This document shows, in pieces, positions 53,358-63,195 of a stretch of DNA of 64,000 bases. Source of the DNA: Roseihalotalea indica (GTDB lineage Bacteria > Bacteroidota > Bacteroidia > Cytophagales > Cyclobacteriaceae); the NCBI RefSeq assembly GCF_022458895.1, contig NZ_JAINFL010000020.1:1-64000 (forward strand). Reading direction: 5' to 3'. Under the pieces are notes generated by a model. The model was given only the letters and a program-made list of their open reading frames with translations. It was not told the DNA's origin and made no database searches. The position numbers and the translations under genes are program-made. Each line of letters opens with the position of its first letter. The stretch's first letter is position 1.

Positions 53358-54275
53358 TCATTCGTTGTTACCTTTTTTAGGCGGTACAATAGCAATTCCA
53401 AACCGGAAAAATGGTCCGTTGGCTATATCATAGTTTTGATCTTTAAACAGATCACCCTGATGTTCTACTCTGCGAGCTACGGTAATACCTCCGGAAGCTT
53501 CCAGTTTCAGGAATTTACCCAGACGGTAGCTTAGGGAAGGTCCGAGGACGACCCGGCTGTAGGCTAACTTATCTACGAGTTCTATCTCATTTAGAAAATT
53601 AGTTCTAGCATGGTTCACATTATAGCGTGAACCACTTGATGCCACCTGCAGTCCCACAGTAAATCTTCCAAAATAGCGATCGTACGTGATATGACGTGGC
53701 AAGAATACCCAAAACTTGTCTTTTTCTGAACTGAATGTTAACTGAAGGGTTGGAATCGGAATAGGTTCTCCAAATCGGGACGTGAGGGCGATACCACCTC
53801 CGTACGAGAAGCGGTCAGATTGTTTCTTCGTAAAATGTAAAACGCCATTGAGCAGAAAATCATCACCCTCGAGTGCCGTGTTAAACGTAGAGGATACTAT
53901 CGGATTTAATGAAACTACTGCGCTCCAGCTACTCGATAGCTGATGCAATACAGTGAAGCGGTAACCAATCAGGTGGAGATTCTCTCCATCCAAACCCAAA
54001 TGAAGGTCGTTATTTACGGTAGGGATCACCCACCGATATTGAAGCCCATGGACCAAAACGGTCTTTTCATTCGTAAGTCGCTGAGGAAGGTTCACAAAGA
54101 AAGTATATTCATTTACCTCCATTTCCTGATTCAGTGGCGAGCTTTTTACTTTGGCACTGGGAAATCGTGTATAACTGAATCCGGCCAGTTGAATATCCTG
54201 GGACATTGCGGGCATGCTGCTTAGTAAGAGTAGCCCACATATCATGTTCAATAGTGGTTTATGAGAAAGAGTCAT
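53358..54275 (-). CDS. DUF6268-like outer-membrane beta-barrel protein
   Basis: A 305-residue protein with signal peptide (cleavage near PAMSQD) and alternating-hydrophobic beta-strand pattern throughout, for example GLQYRWVIPTVNNDLHLG, YRFTVLHQLSSSWSAVVSLNP and LGPSLSYRLGKFLKLEASGG. This matches DUF6268 barrels of Bacteroidota. It lies 44 bp after the RND pump gene on the same strand, so it may be the last gene of the efflux operon. Confidence 0.7.
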   Translation of the reverse strand: MTLSHKPLLNMICGLLLLSSMPAMSQDIQLAGFSYTRFPSAKVKSSPLNQEMEVNEYTFFVNLPQRLTNEKTVLVHGLQYRWVIPTVNNDLHLGLDGENLHLIGYRFTVLHQLSSSWSAVVSLNPIVSSTFNTALEGDDFLLNGVLHFTKKQSDRFSYGGGIALTSRFGEPIPIPTLQLTFSSEKDKFWVFLPRHITYDRYFGRFTVGLQVASSGSRYNVNHARTNFLNEIELVDKLAYSRVVLGPSLSYRLGKFLKLEASGGITVARRVEHQGDLFKDQNYDIANGPFFRFGIAIVPPKKGNNE

Positions 54276-54319
54276 GAGATTTGTTCATTAATAGTTTTCC
54301 GTGTAGCGTATCGGAATAC

Positions 54320-57300
54320 TTATTTTGGTAGGGATACTTTATAAAATAATCGATAGAGAACCGGAACCAATACCAGGGTAATTACCGTGGCGAAGAGTAA
54401 TCCGAAGATGATGCCAATGGCCAGGGGTTCCCACATTTCACCGCCACCCAGCCATAAGGGGATTAAACCTAATGAAGTAGTGAAGGTGGTGAGGAGTATG
54501 GGACGAAACCGTTCCTGGGCCGCCACTACTATGGCTTCGTAGGGGTTTCTATTATTCTCGTCCAGCTCTAATTGAATCCGGTCGATGAGTACAATCGCAT
54601 TATTGATGACAATACCGGATAGCGAAATGATACCCAGGAATCCGGTGAAGCTCAAATGGGTATCGGTGATCAGTAGTCCACCCACAACCCCAATAATCCC
54701 AAACGGAATGGCCAGCAATACGATACTGCTTTTCCGCAGGGAGTTAAATTGCATCACCAGCAGCAGGATGATGATGAACAATGAAATTGGAAGCTTGGCC
54801 ATGACCGCCCCCATCGCATCACCGCTCGCTTCGGACTCTCCTCCGAGTTCATACGTGTATTCACTTCCCCATTCATCACGCTGTTCATCCAGCCATTTGG
54901 ATAGTTGGCCAGTGACCTCAGCCGCCGTATAACCGGCCTGCAGCTGAGATTCTACCGTAATGGTTCGATGGAGATCCCGCCGGATAATCTTAGCCAGCTG
55001 CCAGTCTACACTAATGTCGGCTACCTGGGCCATTGGCACCGTTTTCCCGGTTAGTTGACTGTAGATACTTAATCCCTCCAGATCTTCATAGGCCACCGCA
55101 AGGCTGCCTTCCGTTCGCATGGCTATGGGAATATTGTCTTCCCCTTCTCGGTATTCCCCTACGGTATAGCCTGACAAAGTAGTATAAGAAGACAATGCGA
55201 CATCCTGATGGGTCAATCCATTATAACGTAGCTTTGATGGATTAATATTGACATAAACCTTCTTGATTTTAGGTCCCCAGTCATCATCTACATTGCTAGT
55301 ACCAGCAATAGTCCGTAGCTGCCCCTTCGTCGCAGAAGCAATCTTGGTCAGCTTTTCCGCATTAGGTCCACTAATTCTGATCTGAATGGGCACACTGGCT
55401 CCTCCTCCACTCGTTAGTCTTTTCACGGTGACCTTGGCATCCGAAAGATGATTAAAGGCAAACGCATTAATCCGGTCAATAACCAACTGATTGTCGTCAC
55501 CGGAAGACGTGTTGACCAACAAGTGGGCGTAGTTGGTCTGTTTTTGATCGGGTTGATACCCCAAATCATACGACTTAGGCCCCTCGCCAATGAAAGAAGA
55601 CCAGTCCCGCACACCATGAGACCTTTCATTGCTGATGAGCAGGCTATCGGACAAAAATCTTTCTATCAAAGAGACTTGCGCATCGGTTGTTTCCAAACTG
55701 GTGCCGGTAGGTAATACCATATCCACCGTCACCAGGTTACGATCACTGTCCGGCATAAATACAAACCCAAGTTTACCCATACCTACCAGCGAAAGCACCA
55801 AACCCCCGAAGACCACCGATAATATCAAAACCGGTTTCGCTAATGACCAAATGATGATTTGCTTAAAATACTGGTTGAGCTTTTCGAAGAAACCGGGCTT
55901 TTGATTTTTTCTGCTCTGCTTAACTTTCATGAATACCATCGCCAGCATGGGCACTATGGTCAAGGCCATGAGCCAGGAGGAGAGCAGGGTAATGGTGATC
56001 ACGGAAAACAGGGGACCCATAATTTCGCCCATCACTGAATCGGCCACGAAAAAAGAGAGGAACGCCGCTGAGGTCGTCAAAGAACTGGTCAGCAGGGGGA
56101 TCATCAGCTCTTTGCTGGACGAGATCGCCGCATCCAGCGGTTTACTGCCTCGTTCCATTTTTACCATCATCGATTCAGCCATCACGATGGCATTATCCAC
56201 CAGCATACCCAATGCCATGATCAGTGCAGCCAGCGAAACCTGGTTGAGGCCAATGTCAAGAATACCCATCAAAAACAGGGACATTACGATGGCTGTAGGA
56301 ATCAAACTCGCCACGACAATCCCGGTTCTAAGCCCCAAAAACATCAGCATAACGGCCAATACGATGACGATACTTTGAATGAGGTTGGAGATAAAATCGC
56401 TAACACTGGTCGCTACGGAGTTATCCTGGGAAGCAATCCGCGTTCCGGCGATGCCCACCGGAAGGGTTTGGTTGAAGCTCGCCAGTAGTTGGTCAACTTC
56501 TTCGCCTAATTGAATGATATTAGCACCTTCTTTCAATGAAATGTGCAGGCCAATAGCGGGTTGACCATTCATCCTTACCAAAGTTTCCCGAGGGGAGATG
56601 TAGTCTTCGTAGACTTCAGCGATATCTTTTAACTGGACGGATTCCCTCCCATAGCCCACAGGAATGAGCATATTCCGAATGTCCTCGATCGTTTCAAAAT
56701 TTCCGGAAGGCTCCAGAATGACCCGCTCGTCCTCGATACTAATCTGGCCGGCCGGGATGATAATGTTCGTACCGGATATGGCATTCTTCAGCTCATTAGC
56801 CGACAACTCGATTTTTGCCAGCTCGGCATCGTTGTAATCGATAAATACCCGGCGTTCCGACACTCCGGAAAGTTCTACTTTGGCGGCATCCTTTAATCGG
56901 ATCAGCTCATTTCTAAGTTGGTCCGCGTACTTCTCCAATTCCTTGGGTTCGTATCCGTCATTTTCTAAACCCACCGCTATACCGTAGGTAATCCCCAAAT
57001 CTTCATCTTTTAAATCCGGACCCCGACTAACCCCGGAAGGCACCGTCACCTGGTCAATTTTCCTTCTCAGACGATCCCAGATGGGCCGAAGCTCCGACTC
57101 GCCGATACTTTCTTTCAGGGAAACTTTAATAATAGAGATACCGGTTCTTGATTCGCTTTGAATATAATCTACTTCCGGAATCTCCTGTACGACTTTTTCC
57201 AGGGGGTCCGTGACCAATAGCTCCATTCGTTCCGGGCTTGCCCCCGGAAAAACCGTGACGATGCTCGCCACTCGGATCGTAAAAGGGGGCATACTGTCTC

Positions 57301-57403
57301 GGGGTAAGGAAGCATAGCCCATAATCCCTAGGATGAGGATGATCCCCATCAGCAAATAGGTGACCCGGTTATTTTTGATCGCAACAGCTGTAAGGTTCAT
57401 CAT
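54320..57403 (-). CDS. RND efflux pump, inner-membrane permease
   Basis: A 1027-residue HAE1/AcrB-type proton-driven exporter with the twofold arrangement of 12 helices and two large periplasmic loops. Helix 4 contains GMLVDNAIVMAESM, where the second Asp of the usual LVDD proton-relay motif is Asn; helix 10 has GIVINNAIVLIDRI. It begins inside the 3' end of the adaptor gene (4-bp overlap). Substrates cannot be inferred. The single Asp may affect proton relay or mark a subfamily. Confidence 0.92.
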   Translation of the reverse strand: MMNLTAVAIKNNRVTYLLMGIILILGIMGYASLPRDSMPPFTIRVASIVTVFPGASPERMELLVTDPLEKVVQEIPEVDYIQSESRTGISIIKVSLKESIGESELRPIWDRLRRKIDQVTVPSGVSRGPDLKDEDLGITYGIAVGLENDGYEPKELEKYADQLRNELIRLKDAAKVELSGVSERRVFIDYNDAELAKIELSANELKNAISGTNIIIPAGQISIEDERVILEPSGNFETIEDIRNMLIPVGYGRESVQLKDIAEVYEDYISPRETLVRMNGQPAIGLHISLKEGANIIQLGEEVDQLLASFNQTLPVGIAGTRIASQDNSVATSVSDFISNLIQSIVIVLAVMLMFLGLRTGIVVASLIPTAIVMSLFLMGILDIGLNQVSLAALIMALGMLVDNAIVMAESMMVKMERGSKPLDAAISSSKELMIPLLTSSLTTSAAFLSFFVADSVMGEIMGPLFSVITITLLSSWLMALTIVPMLAMVFMKVKQSRKNQKPGFFEKLNQYFKQIIIWSLAKPVLILSVVFGGLVLSLVGMGKLGFVFMPDSDRNLVTVDMVLPTGTSLETTDAQVSLIERFLSDSLLISNERSHGVRDWSSFIGEGPKSYDLGYQPDQKQTNYAHLLVNTSSGDDNQLVIDRINAFAFNHLSDAKVTVKRLTSGGGASVPIQIRISGPNAEKLTKIASATKGQLRTIAGTSNVDDDWGPKIKKVYVNINPSKLRYNGLTHQDVALSSYTTLSGYTVGEYREGEDNIPIAMRTEGSLAVAYEDLEGLSIYSQLTGKTVPMAQVADISVDWQLAKIIRRDLHRTITVESQLQAGYTAAEVTGQLSKWLDEQRDEWGSEYTYELGGESEASGDAMGAVMAKLPISLFIIILLLVMQFNSLRKSSIVLLAIPFGIIGVVGGLLITDTHLSFTGFLGIISLSGIVINNAIVLIDRIQLELDENNRNPYEAIVVAAQERFRPILLTTFTTSLGLIPLWLGGGEMWEPLAIGIIFGLLFATVITLVLVPVLYRLFYKVSLPK

Positions 57404-58494
57404 TCTTGGGTTAAAAGTGCGACTTTCATTCCGTCATAAAGTGTCCTCAGGCCCGCGACCGCTACGATCTGATCGTGCGTTAAACCAGACCGCACGATAA
57501 ATCCTCCGGAAGTGAGGCTACCGATTTCTACCATCGTTCTTTTCGCTTCATGGATCTCGTCATTGACTGGACTCAGGACGTACACAAATTGCCCGCTTTC
57601 GTCTTCACCCACGGCCTTCACGGGGACGATCAATTGAGGATCCTGATCCTCATGGCCAAAAGTGAATGTCACCTCCACCGGCATACCGGGCCGTACCTCC
57701 GCTGCCGGGTTAGTGAGGGAGGTGATCACGGGATAGGTGCCGCCGGAAGAGGTGTAACCCACTTCAGTGATAAATCCCTCCAATTCGCTGGATAGCGTAG
57801 GTATCCGAATGTTGGTGAGGCTTCCCTGCTTTACCTGACTGATGTATTTTTCCGGTATACCTACTTGGGCTTCTATATCTTTAGCATCTTCCCGGCTCAT
57901 GATCAGGATCGACTGGCCGGGTCTTACGACTTCATTGTTTTCAACATTAACCGAAGACACAATGCCGGACATGGGAGCGGTAAGTGTAGTGTAGGAAACC
58001 TGTGATTGCTGCTTATCCAGTCTCTTCAGAGAGATCTCGTAGGAGCTTCGCGCACTAGATAACGTACTCTTGGCCCTCTCGTAATCACTTAATGAGGCAT
58101 TATTGGTTTGGTAGAGTTGCTTGATACGTTCAAAGCTGGAGGAGGCTGTTTCTAATTGAACTTTGGCATTTGCTACATCCAGTTGTGCCTGCTCAAGGGC
58201 AAGCAAGGCATCCGTTTGGTCTAACTGGGCGAGGATTTGCCCTTTCTTTATGCGCTGGCCTACCGCCACATTCAACTGGGTAATCAGCCCCCCGGTACGA
58301 AAACTCAAGTTTGTCTCCGAACCGGATTGGGTGATTCCGTTAAAGGTTCGGGTGGTTAAACCACCGGATGATTCTACCACTCCGTATTTGATGGGTTTGA
58401 CCCATTCATTCTTTGCTTCCTCATCGGAATTCCCGCACCCATAGAGTAGGATGAGTGAAAGAAGCGCTAGGTATCGATACTTCATTGTTTTCAT
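57400..58494 (-). CDS. RND periplasmic adaptor (membrane fusion protein)
   Basis: A 364-residue lipoprotein-type adaptor: lipobox LLYGC (C20), barrel-sandwich halves near 65-100 and 165-195 (QRIKKGQILAQLDQTDALLAL; VSSVNVENNEVVRPGQSILIM), a coiled-coil hairpin between them and a beta-barrel/MP-proximal end. It bridges the RND pump and TolC. Stop and start codons overlap with neighbours on both sides, showing a tightly coupled operon. Confidence 0.92.
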   Translation of the reverse strand: MKTMKYRYLALLSLILLYGCGNSDEEAKNEWVKPIKYGVVESSGGLTTRTFNGITQSGSETNLSFRTGGLITQLNVAVGQRIKKGQILAQLDQTDALLALEQAQLDVANAKVQLETASSSFERIKQLYQTNNASLSDYERAKSTLSSARSSYEISLKRLDKQQSQVSYTTLTAPMSGIVSSVNVENNEVVRPGQSILIMSREDAKDIEAQVGIPEKYISQVKQGSLTNIRIPTLSSELEGFITEVGYTSSGGTYPVITSLTNPAAEVRPGMPVEVTFTFGHEDQDPQLIVPVKAVGEDESGQFVYVLSPVNDEIHEAKRTMVEIGSLTSGGFIVRSGLTHDQIVAVAGLRTLYDGMKVALLTQE

Positions 58495-60842
58495 CAGTTA
58501 TGATTAGTTAAGTATTCTTGTAGTCGGTCATTAAAATCCTGAATCTGATCTTCGGGCATCAGCACGATAAAGGAGCCCACACTAAATTCAACCTGAAGGT
58601 GAGCCTGGATATAGTCGTAGACGGAAAAAGCCGCGGCTAATCGGGCTTCCAATGCGGTTTGCTGTGCATCGATCAGTTGAATGATCGTGACCTGGCCCTG
58701 CTTGTAATTTTCCTGGACCAACTCAAAGTTCTCCCGGGCACTCTCCGATGCAGAATTACTATTTCGGATATTGGTAGTCGCACTCAATAAATCAAGTACA
58801 CCAGCCCGAACGCCCAGCTCCAGATTCTGGTCGAGAAGGGTTTGGGAATGCCCCAATTGATCCAGGCTAATTTTAGATTGCTGAATGGCTGCTTTTCGGC
58901 TGAATCCATTAAAAATCGGGAGTGACAGTGAGATCCCGGCAAACCAGGAATTGTCTTGTAATTCAGTCACCCCTAATGCCATAGTGCTAGCATCTACCGT
59001 TGAACCAGCGCCATTTCTTCCTAAAACCTGGGAGGCCTGTACCTGAAATGCCACTGTGGGCATATAAAGCATTCGCTGGTTCTGGGTGAGCTGACGATGA
59101 GCCGCATACCTATTTTCCACCAGCGCTTTCTTAGCGGGGTTTTGATGCTGGCTTTCTGCCACTAAAAAATCAGAAACAACCTGCAGACTTTCGGGCGTCT
59201 TCACTACGTTCGCCAAGGGACTTTCACGAAAAGCTTGGAACAAATCATCCTCTAGCGATAGATCCTCTATGTCAAACTCAGATTCCAGGGTATTCGCCAA
59301 TAGCGTGTTCAATTGAAGTTTAGCCGCTAATAGTTTTGTTTGAGCATCGATCACGGACTGGTTGGCAAAGGCTAATTCTGACTCCCAGCGGAAGAGGTCC
59401 GAATGATTGGTCGATCCCAGAGTTACCCGAATATCGGCCAGTTCCTTATTTTTTCGCGTGTTCAGTAGGTTTTCCCGCTGAATCAACACGTTCGTCTTGG
59501 CCGACAAGACATTTAAATAAGCCGTATACGTATCCATCAGCACTCGCAAGACTTCGGCTTCGGTGTTGTACTCCTGCGCTTTTTCCAGATACTGAGCAAT
59601 CTTGATGGCCGCGATGGCTTCTTCCGAATAGATCACCTGGGTAAAGGTGAGATCGGCGGTTAAGGACTGTTCCGGAGCATTAAATGCCGCATTAGCCCGT
59701 TCTTCGTTAATCTGCGAAGCGGTAAAGTCTGCTTCTAATGACGGTAATACGGTTGACCTGGCCGACTTCACCTGCACCTTGCTGAGTTCTACATCCTGAT
59801 AACTGATTTGAATGTTGAGGTTAGCGGCTAGCGATTTTTCGGCAATTTCTTCGAAGGAATATGTTTTGATCGATCCTTCATCATCTCCGATCAGGGTAGC
59901 GGTAAAAAGCACCTCAAAAGGAATCGGCAGCTGGATTTTTCGAGCCGTAGTCGTATTAACATACAGGTTATCTTTGGTGTCCAGCGTCACGGGCATGGAT
60001 GAAAGGTCTGATCCTAATGCAATTTCATCGGTCATGATGGCGAGTTTCCGAATCACCTGCTCCAGATCATTTTCATTAGCCATTGATCCGAGCACGCCAT
60101 CATCCAACAGTCGGGCGTTACCAGAAAATGTGGGAATTTTTCGTTCATTGAGTTTATTGATCAGCCGTTGGATCTGCAATTCAGATTGACTAAGAAGCAC
60201 CGTGAAATAAGCGGCATCGGTTTCTGTCGGTAATTGATTCACCACCTGCTCCGTATCAATGCCGACCGGAATGAAGAATAGCTCAGTATTCAACTTTTTG
60301 GAAAGCGAATCAATCAGGTTTCGGGCTTTTCGCTCATTGACGGTGGAAATAGCTTTCTCATCCACGAATACGACCACGTTTCTAAAATCATGAATCTTGT
60401 TAAAAGCTTCCAGCTCTTTTTCCAGGTTCCGGGTTGGCCAGATGTAGGTGAAATTCGCCTTTCCTGAAGTCCCGTTTACGTAGGAAATTTCCTGTAATGT
60501 AGGGTCAATAATTCCTATAGCAACCACTGGTATTGAGAGATCACTTATCAATGAGAGACCTTTCGCCGTGATACTTCCTAAAGCAAGGACGAGATCCACC
60601 TGACTGTCCCATTGACCATACGATCGTTGAGCGGCCTCTATATTGGCAATGCCAAAGGTGGTGGCTTCTAAGATGACTTCACGAGATGCCCCTGTCGTTT
60701 GGCCAATCTCCTGAATCATCTGCTGTACCATGGTTTCCAAATTGGGCGACTGCTCAAAATCAGAGATCACCCCAACTCTAAATGTCTGTGCCTGTGCGAA
60801 AACGACACAAAAGAGCAAGACAAAACTTAGTATAAACTTCAT
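58494..60842 (-). CDS. TolC-family outer-membrane factor fused to an N-terminal ABC_sub_bind-like domain
   Basis: About 782 residues from ATG 60842, which starts a clean signal peptide (MKFILSFVLLFCVVFAQAQ); an ATG at 60866 is also possible. Residues about 20-330 match the TrpX/ABC_sub_bind periplasmic binding fold: FRVGVISDFEQSP, VDLVLALGSITAKGLSL, IPTFSGNARLLDDGVLG and YVNTTTARKIQLPIP. From about 345 it is a TolC/OEP protein with two long helical repeats (SARSTVLPSLEADFTASQ; FSRKAAIQQSKISLDQL). Normal TolC proteins are about 450 aa. The fusion suggests a ligand-sensing or cargo-capturing efflux duct. Confidence 0.88.
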   Translation of the reverse strand: MKFILSFVLLFCVVFAQAQTFRVGVISDFEQSPNLETMVQQMIQEIGQTTGASREVILEATTFGIANIEAAQRSYGQWDSQVDLVLALGSITAKGLSLISDLSIPVVAIGIIDPTLQEISYVNGTSGKANFTYIWPTRNLEKELEAFNKIHDFRNVVVFVDEKAISTVNERKARNLIDSLSKKLNTELFFIPVGIDTEQVVNQLPTETDAAYFTVLLSQSELQIQRLINKLNERKIPTFSGNARLLDDGVLGSMANENDLEQVIRKLAIMTDEIALGSDLSSMPVTLDTKDNLYVNTTTARKIQLPIPFEVLFTATLIGDDEGSIKTYSFEEIAEKSLAANLNIQISYQDVELSKVQVKSARSTVLPSLEADFTASQINEERANAAFNAPEQSLTADLTFTQVIYSEEAIAAIKIAQYLEKAQEYNTEAEVLRVLMDTYTAYLNVLSAKTNVLIQRENLLNTRKNKELADIRVTLGSTNHSDLFRWESELAFANQSVIDAQTKLLAAKLQLNTLLANTLESEFDIEDLSLEDDLFQAFRESPLANVVKTPESLQVVSDFLVAESQHQNPAKKALVENRYAAHRQLTQNQRMLYMPTVAFQVQASQVLGRNGAGSTVDASTMALGVTELQDNSWFAGISLSLPIFNGFSRKAAIQQSKISLDQLGHSQTLLDQNLELGVRAGVLDLLSATTNIRNSNSASESARENFELVQENYKQGQVTIIQLIDAQQTALEARLAAAFSVYDYIQAHLQVEFSVGSFIVLMPEDQIQDFNDRLQEYLTNHN

Positions 60843-60866
60843 AGTGTAGATGGGTATCGTGTTCAA

Positions 60867-61223
60867 TTAGTTAACTTGCAGCCACTCAAGTTCCCGGGAC
60901 AGTAAACCCGCATCTACCTCCAGATGAAGTACATCGCCCTCCACCTGACATTCTACGTCCAGCCGCTTGTTTTTTCTTCGGGCGTAGATCGTACCTACCC
61001 ATTTACCTTCTTTATACTCCAGGTTGAGTATTTCAATGTCTGGGTTTCTCTCGCCCTCCGCATTGATAGGGTTTCCGATGTATCGGTCATCTACGTGATA
61101 GATTTCCACTTTTGCTTCGCCGGTGTCCCACACGGCCACGATTTCATCTTGCTTATTCTGGGCAAAAAGGTGAGTTGATAGCACACATAAGGTCATGGTG
61201 AACCCATGAATGATCGTTTTCAT
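60867..61223 (-). CDS. Small secreted DUF2147-like protein
   Basis: About 118 residues from ATG 61223 (MKTIIHGFTMTLCVLS, signal peptide ending near LFAQ); the frame is open to 61265. The mature part, IVAVWDTGEAKVEIYHVDDRYIGNPIN... KEGKWVGTIYARRKNKRLDVECQVEGD, is a small beta barrel close to DUF2147. First gene of the efflux operon, 24 bp before the TolC start. Possibly lipid-like ligand binding; role unknown. Confidence 0.7.
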   Translation of the reverse strand: MKTIIHGFTMTLCVLSTHLFAQNKQDEIVAVWDTGEAKVEIYHVDDRYIGNPINAEGERNPDIEILNLEYKEGKWVGTIYARRKNKRLDVECQVEGDVLHLEVDAGLLSRELEWLQVN

Positions 61224-61261
61224 ACTTGTATAATTTTGATTTCGGGTCAAAACTACTGCGG

Positions 61262-61364
61262 TCATGAATCAGCATGAAAAAAGATGCACGAACGGCCAGC
61301 ATCAATGCACCAAATGGCCATTCTGATGAATCAGGTCCTTTAATGATCAAAATGAATCATTCAT
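61262..61364. promoter_or_regulatory. ATGAATCA repeats in the divergent efflux/LytS spacer
   Basis: ATGAATCA occurs near 61264 and 61326 and within the palindrome ATGAAT-C-ATTCAT at 61352-61364. These sit between the divergent efflux operon and the LytS/LytTR genes, where a LytTR regulator would be expected to bind direct or inverted repeats. Confidence 0.4.
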
Positions 61365-61426
61365 GCGACCAAATCATCCTTTCATTCATTTAATGAGGTT
61401 TCCATAGAATCTGAGTATATTATTGT

Positions 61427-62473
61427 ATGATGAGTCAAGCAGTATCGAAGACAGATCGATTCCTCAAGGTGGGGCCTTATATCCTTTGGTTTGGGATGCA
61501 TATCGCCATTAGTATCGTATTGAGTTATCAGCGTAGTCTGGAAGAGACCATTTACTATTTGGTTACCTATGTCTTTTTTGGCTCGGTAATTATCTGGCTT
61601 TTTGGATATAAGCTTTTTCCGGAATACTTAGCCAGAGAAGGAAAAATCAATCAAAGACTAGTCTTATTAATTGGTATCAATATCATTCTTTTTATCATGG
61701 GGATTTCTGCTCATACGATGATGGCTGAGATGTTGGGATTAACGCAGATCCGGGAGCAATATGCTCCCAAATCAGTCCGGATAGCCTTGTGGGTATTGAT
61801 GGTGCTGCTGGGGATCATTTATATGGCCAGCATTCGGGTAGCACGTATCTATTACCTCAGCGCCGTTCAAAAAATTGAGCATAAAGCGCAACGAGTTGAG
61901 GCAGAGCTGAAACTGCTAAAAAGTCAGATTAGCCCCCACTTCCTGTTTAATACCCTCAATAACATTTATGGGCTCGCTTATCTAAGAGATGAACGAGCTG
62001 CAGAAATGATTTCAAAACTATCCAAGCTTCTGCGCTATTTGCTGTATGATTGTGATCAGCCCAGAGTACCTTTATCTAAGGAAAAGGATCTGATAGAACA
62101 CTATTTGAGCATACAACTGCTGAAACATGAAGATCCATTGAACGTAGATTTTTACTATGCCGGCGTTACGAACAACAATACGATTGCGCCCATGATCCTG
62201 ATCAATTTTATTGAAAACTGCTTTAAACACTCCGATCTGGAAAGCAACCCCCAGGGTTGGATCAAAATCAGCCTGGAAGTAGAAAACGACGAACTTAATT
62301 TTCGAACAGAGAACACCGTCAAGGAAGAGATATCTGAAATTCCAATAGACCGCAAAGGAATTGGCCTAACCAACTCACTAAAGCTCTTAGAAGCTAATTA
62401 TCCGGGAAAACACGAAGTTGAGATAAGTAGGCAAGATCACGTTTATCACCTAGAGTTAAAAATGACATTATGA
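61427..62473 (+). CDS. LytS/YehU-type sensor histidine kinase
   Basis: A 348-residue kinase with four membrane helices (about 15-150), a short coiled coil and a His_kinase (PF06580) domain with the phospho-His at about 171 in SQISPHFLFNTLNNIYGLAYL, followed by a HATPase-like end with ENCFKHSDLESN and GIGLTNSLKLLEANY. The response regulator start overlaps its stop by 4 bp. The pair is divergent from the efflux operon and likely controls it. Confidence 0.92.
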   Translation: MMSQAVSKTDRFLKVGPYILWFGMHIAISIVLSYQRSLEETIYYLVTYVFFGSVIIWLFGYKLFPEYLAREGKINQRLVLLIGINIILFIMGISAHTMMAEMLGLTQIREQYAPKSVRIALWVLMVLLGIIYMASIRVARIYYLSAVQKIEHKAQRVEAELKLLKSQISPHFLFNTLNNIYGLAYLRDERAAEMISKLSKLLRYLLYDCDQPRVPLSKEKDLIEHYLSIQLLKHEDPLNVDFYYAGVTNNNTIAPMILINFIENCFKHSDLESNPQGWIKISLEVENDELNFRTENTVKEEISEIPIDRKGIGLTNSLKLLEANYPGKHEVEISRQDHVYHLELKMTL

Positions 62474-63195
62474 ATATGAAATGCCTGATCGTCGATGATG
62501 AACATATTGCCCGAAAACTTCTTTCGGATTATGTAGCTAAAGTTCCGGAGTTGGAATTGGTGGCTGCCTGTAGTTCTGCCCTCCAGGCACTCAATCATAT
62601 TAAACAGAGTAGGGTAGATGTGTTGTTTCTCGACATTCAAATGCCGGATCTTACCGGTCTTGATTTTCTAAAAATTTTGCCTAACCGACCAGCCACTATT
62701 CTGACTACGGCCTATTCTGAGTACGCAGTACAGAGTTATGAACTGGATGTGGTAGACTATCTGGTAAAACCCATCGATTTTGACCGGTTTTATAAAGCTA
62801 TTACCAAAGTCATTTCACTGAAAGATTCTAAAATCGATGATCTTCCAAATTCAGCTTTCTCCCAACAAATAGACAAATTATTCATCAAGGCCGACAGCAA
62901 GATCATAAAAATCGCATTTCATCAAATCGTGGTCATTAACGGCCAAGGACCTTATGTACAGATCATTACGGCAGATGGTCGGAAAATTATGTCGTTACAG
63001 TCCATGAGTAAGTTAGAGGAATTACTACCCCCAAACTTTTACCGCATCCATCGCTCTCATATTGTCAACATTGACCATATAGACAGCATTGATGGTAATA
63101 CGATTAGATTAAAAGATCATGTTGCCGTCTTGAGCAAGAACAAGCGAGATGAATTTCTTAAGTTGATAGATCAGCTCAATTTATTGGGAGAGTAA
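62470..63195 (+). CDS. LytTR-family response regulator
   Basis: A 241-residue regulator: receiver domain (about 1-120; phospho-Asp near 56 in VLFLDIQMPDLTGLDFL, Lys in YLVKPIDFDRF) and LytTR DNA-binding domain (about 140-238; FYRIHRSHIVNIDHIDSIDGNTIRLKDH). Transcribed with the LytS-type kinase. Expected to bind the ATGAATCA repeats upstream of its own operon and the divergent efflux genes. Confidence 0.93.
   Translation: MNMKCLIVDDEHIARKLLSDYVAKVPELELVAACSSALQALNHIKQSRVDVLFLDIQMPDLTGLDFLKILPNRPATILTTAYSEYAVQSYELDVVDYLVKPIDFDRFYKAITKVISLKDSKIDDLPNSAFSQQIDKLFIKADSKIIKIAFHQIVVINGQGPYVQIITADGRKIMSLQSMSKLEELLPPNFYRIHRSHIVNIDHIDSIDGNTIRLKDHVAVLSKNKRDEFLKLIDQLNLLGE

Noticed and set aside
49700..53358. 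Right attachment site (copy of the tRNA-Arg 3' end)
   Set aside because: I searched by eye for the tRNA end downstream and found no repeat, so no att pair is claimed.
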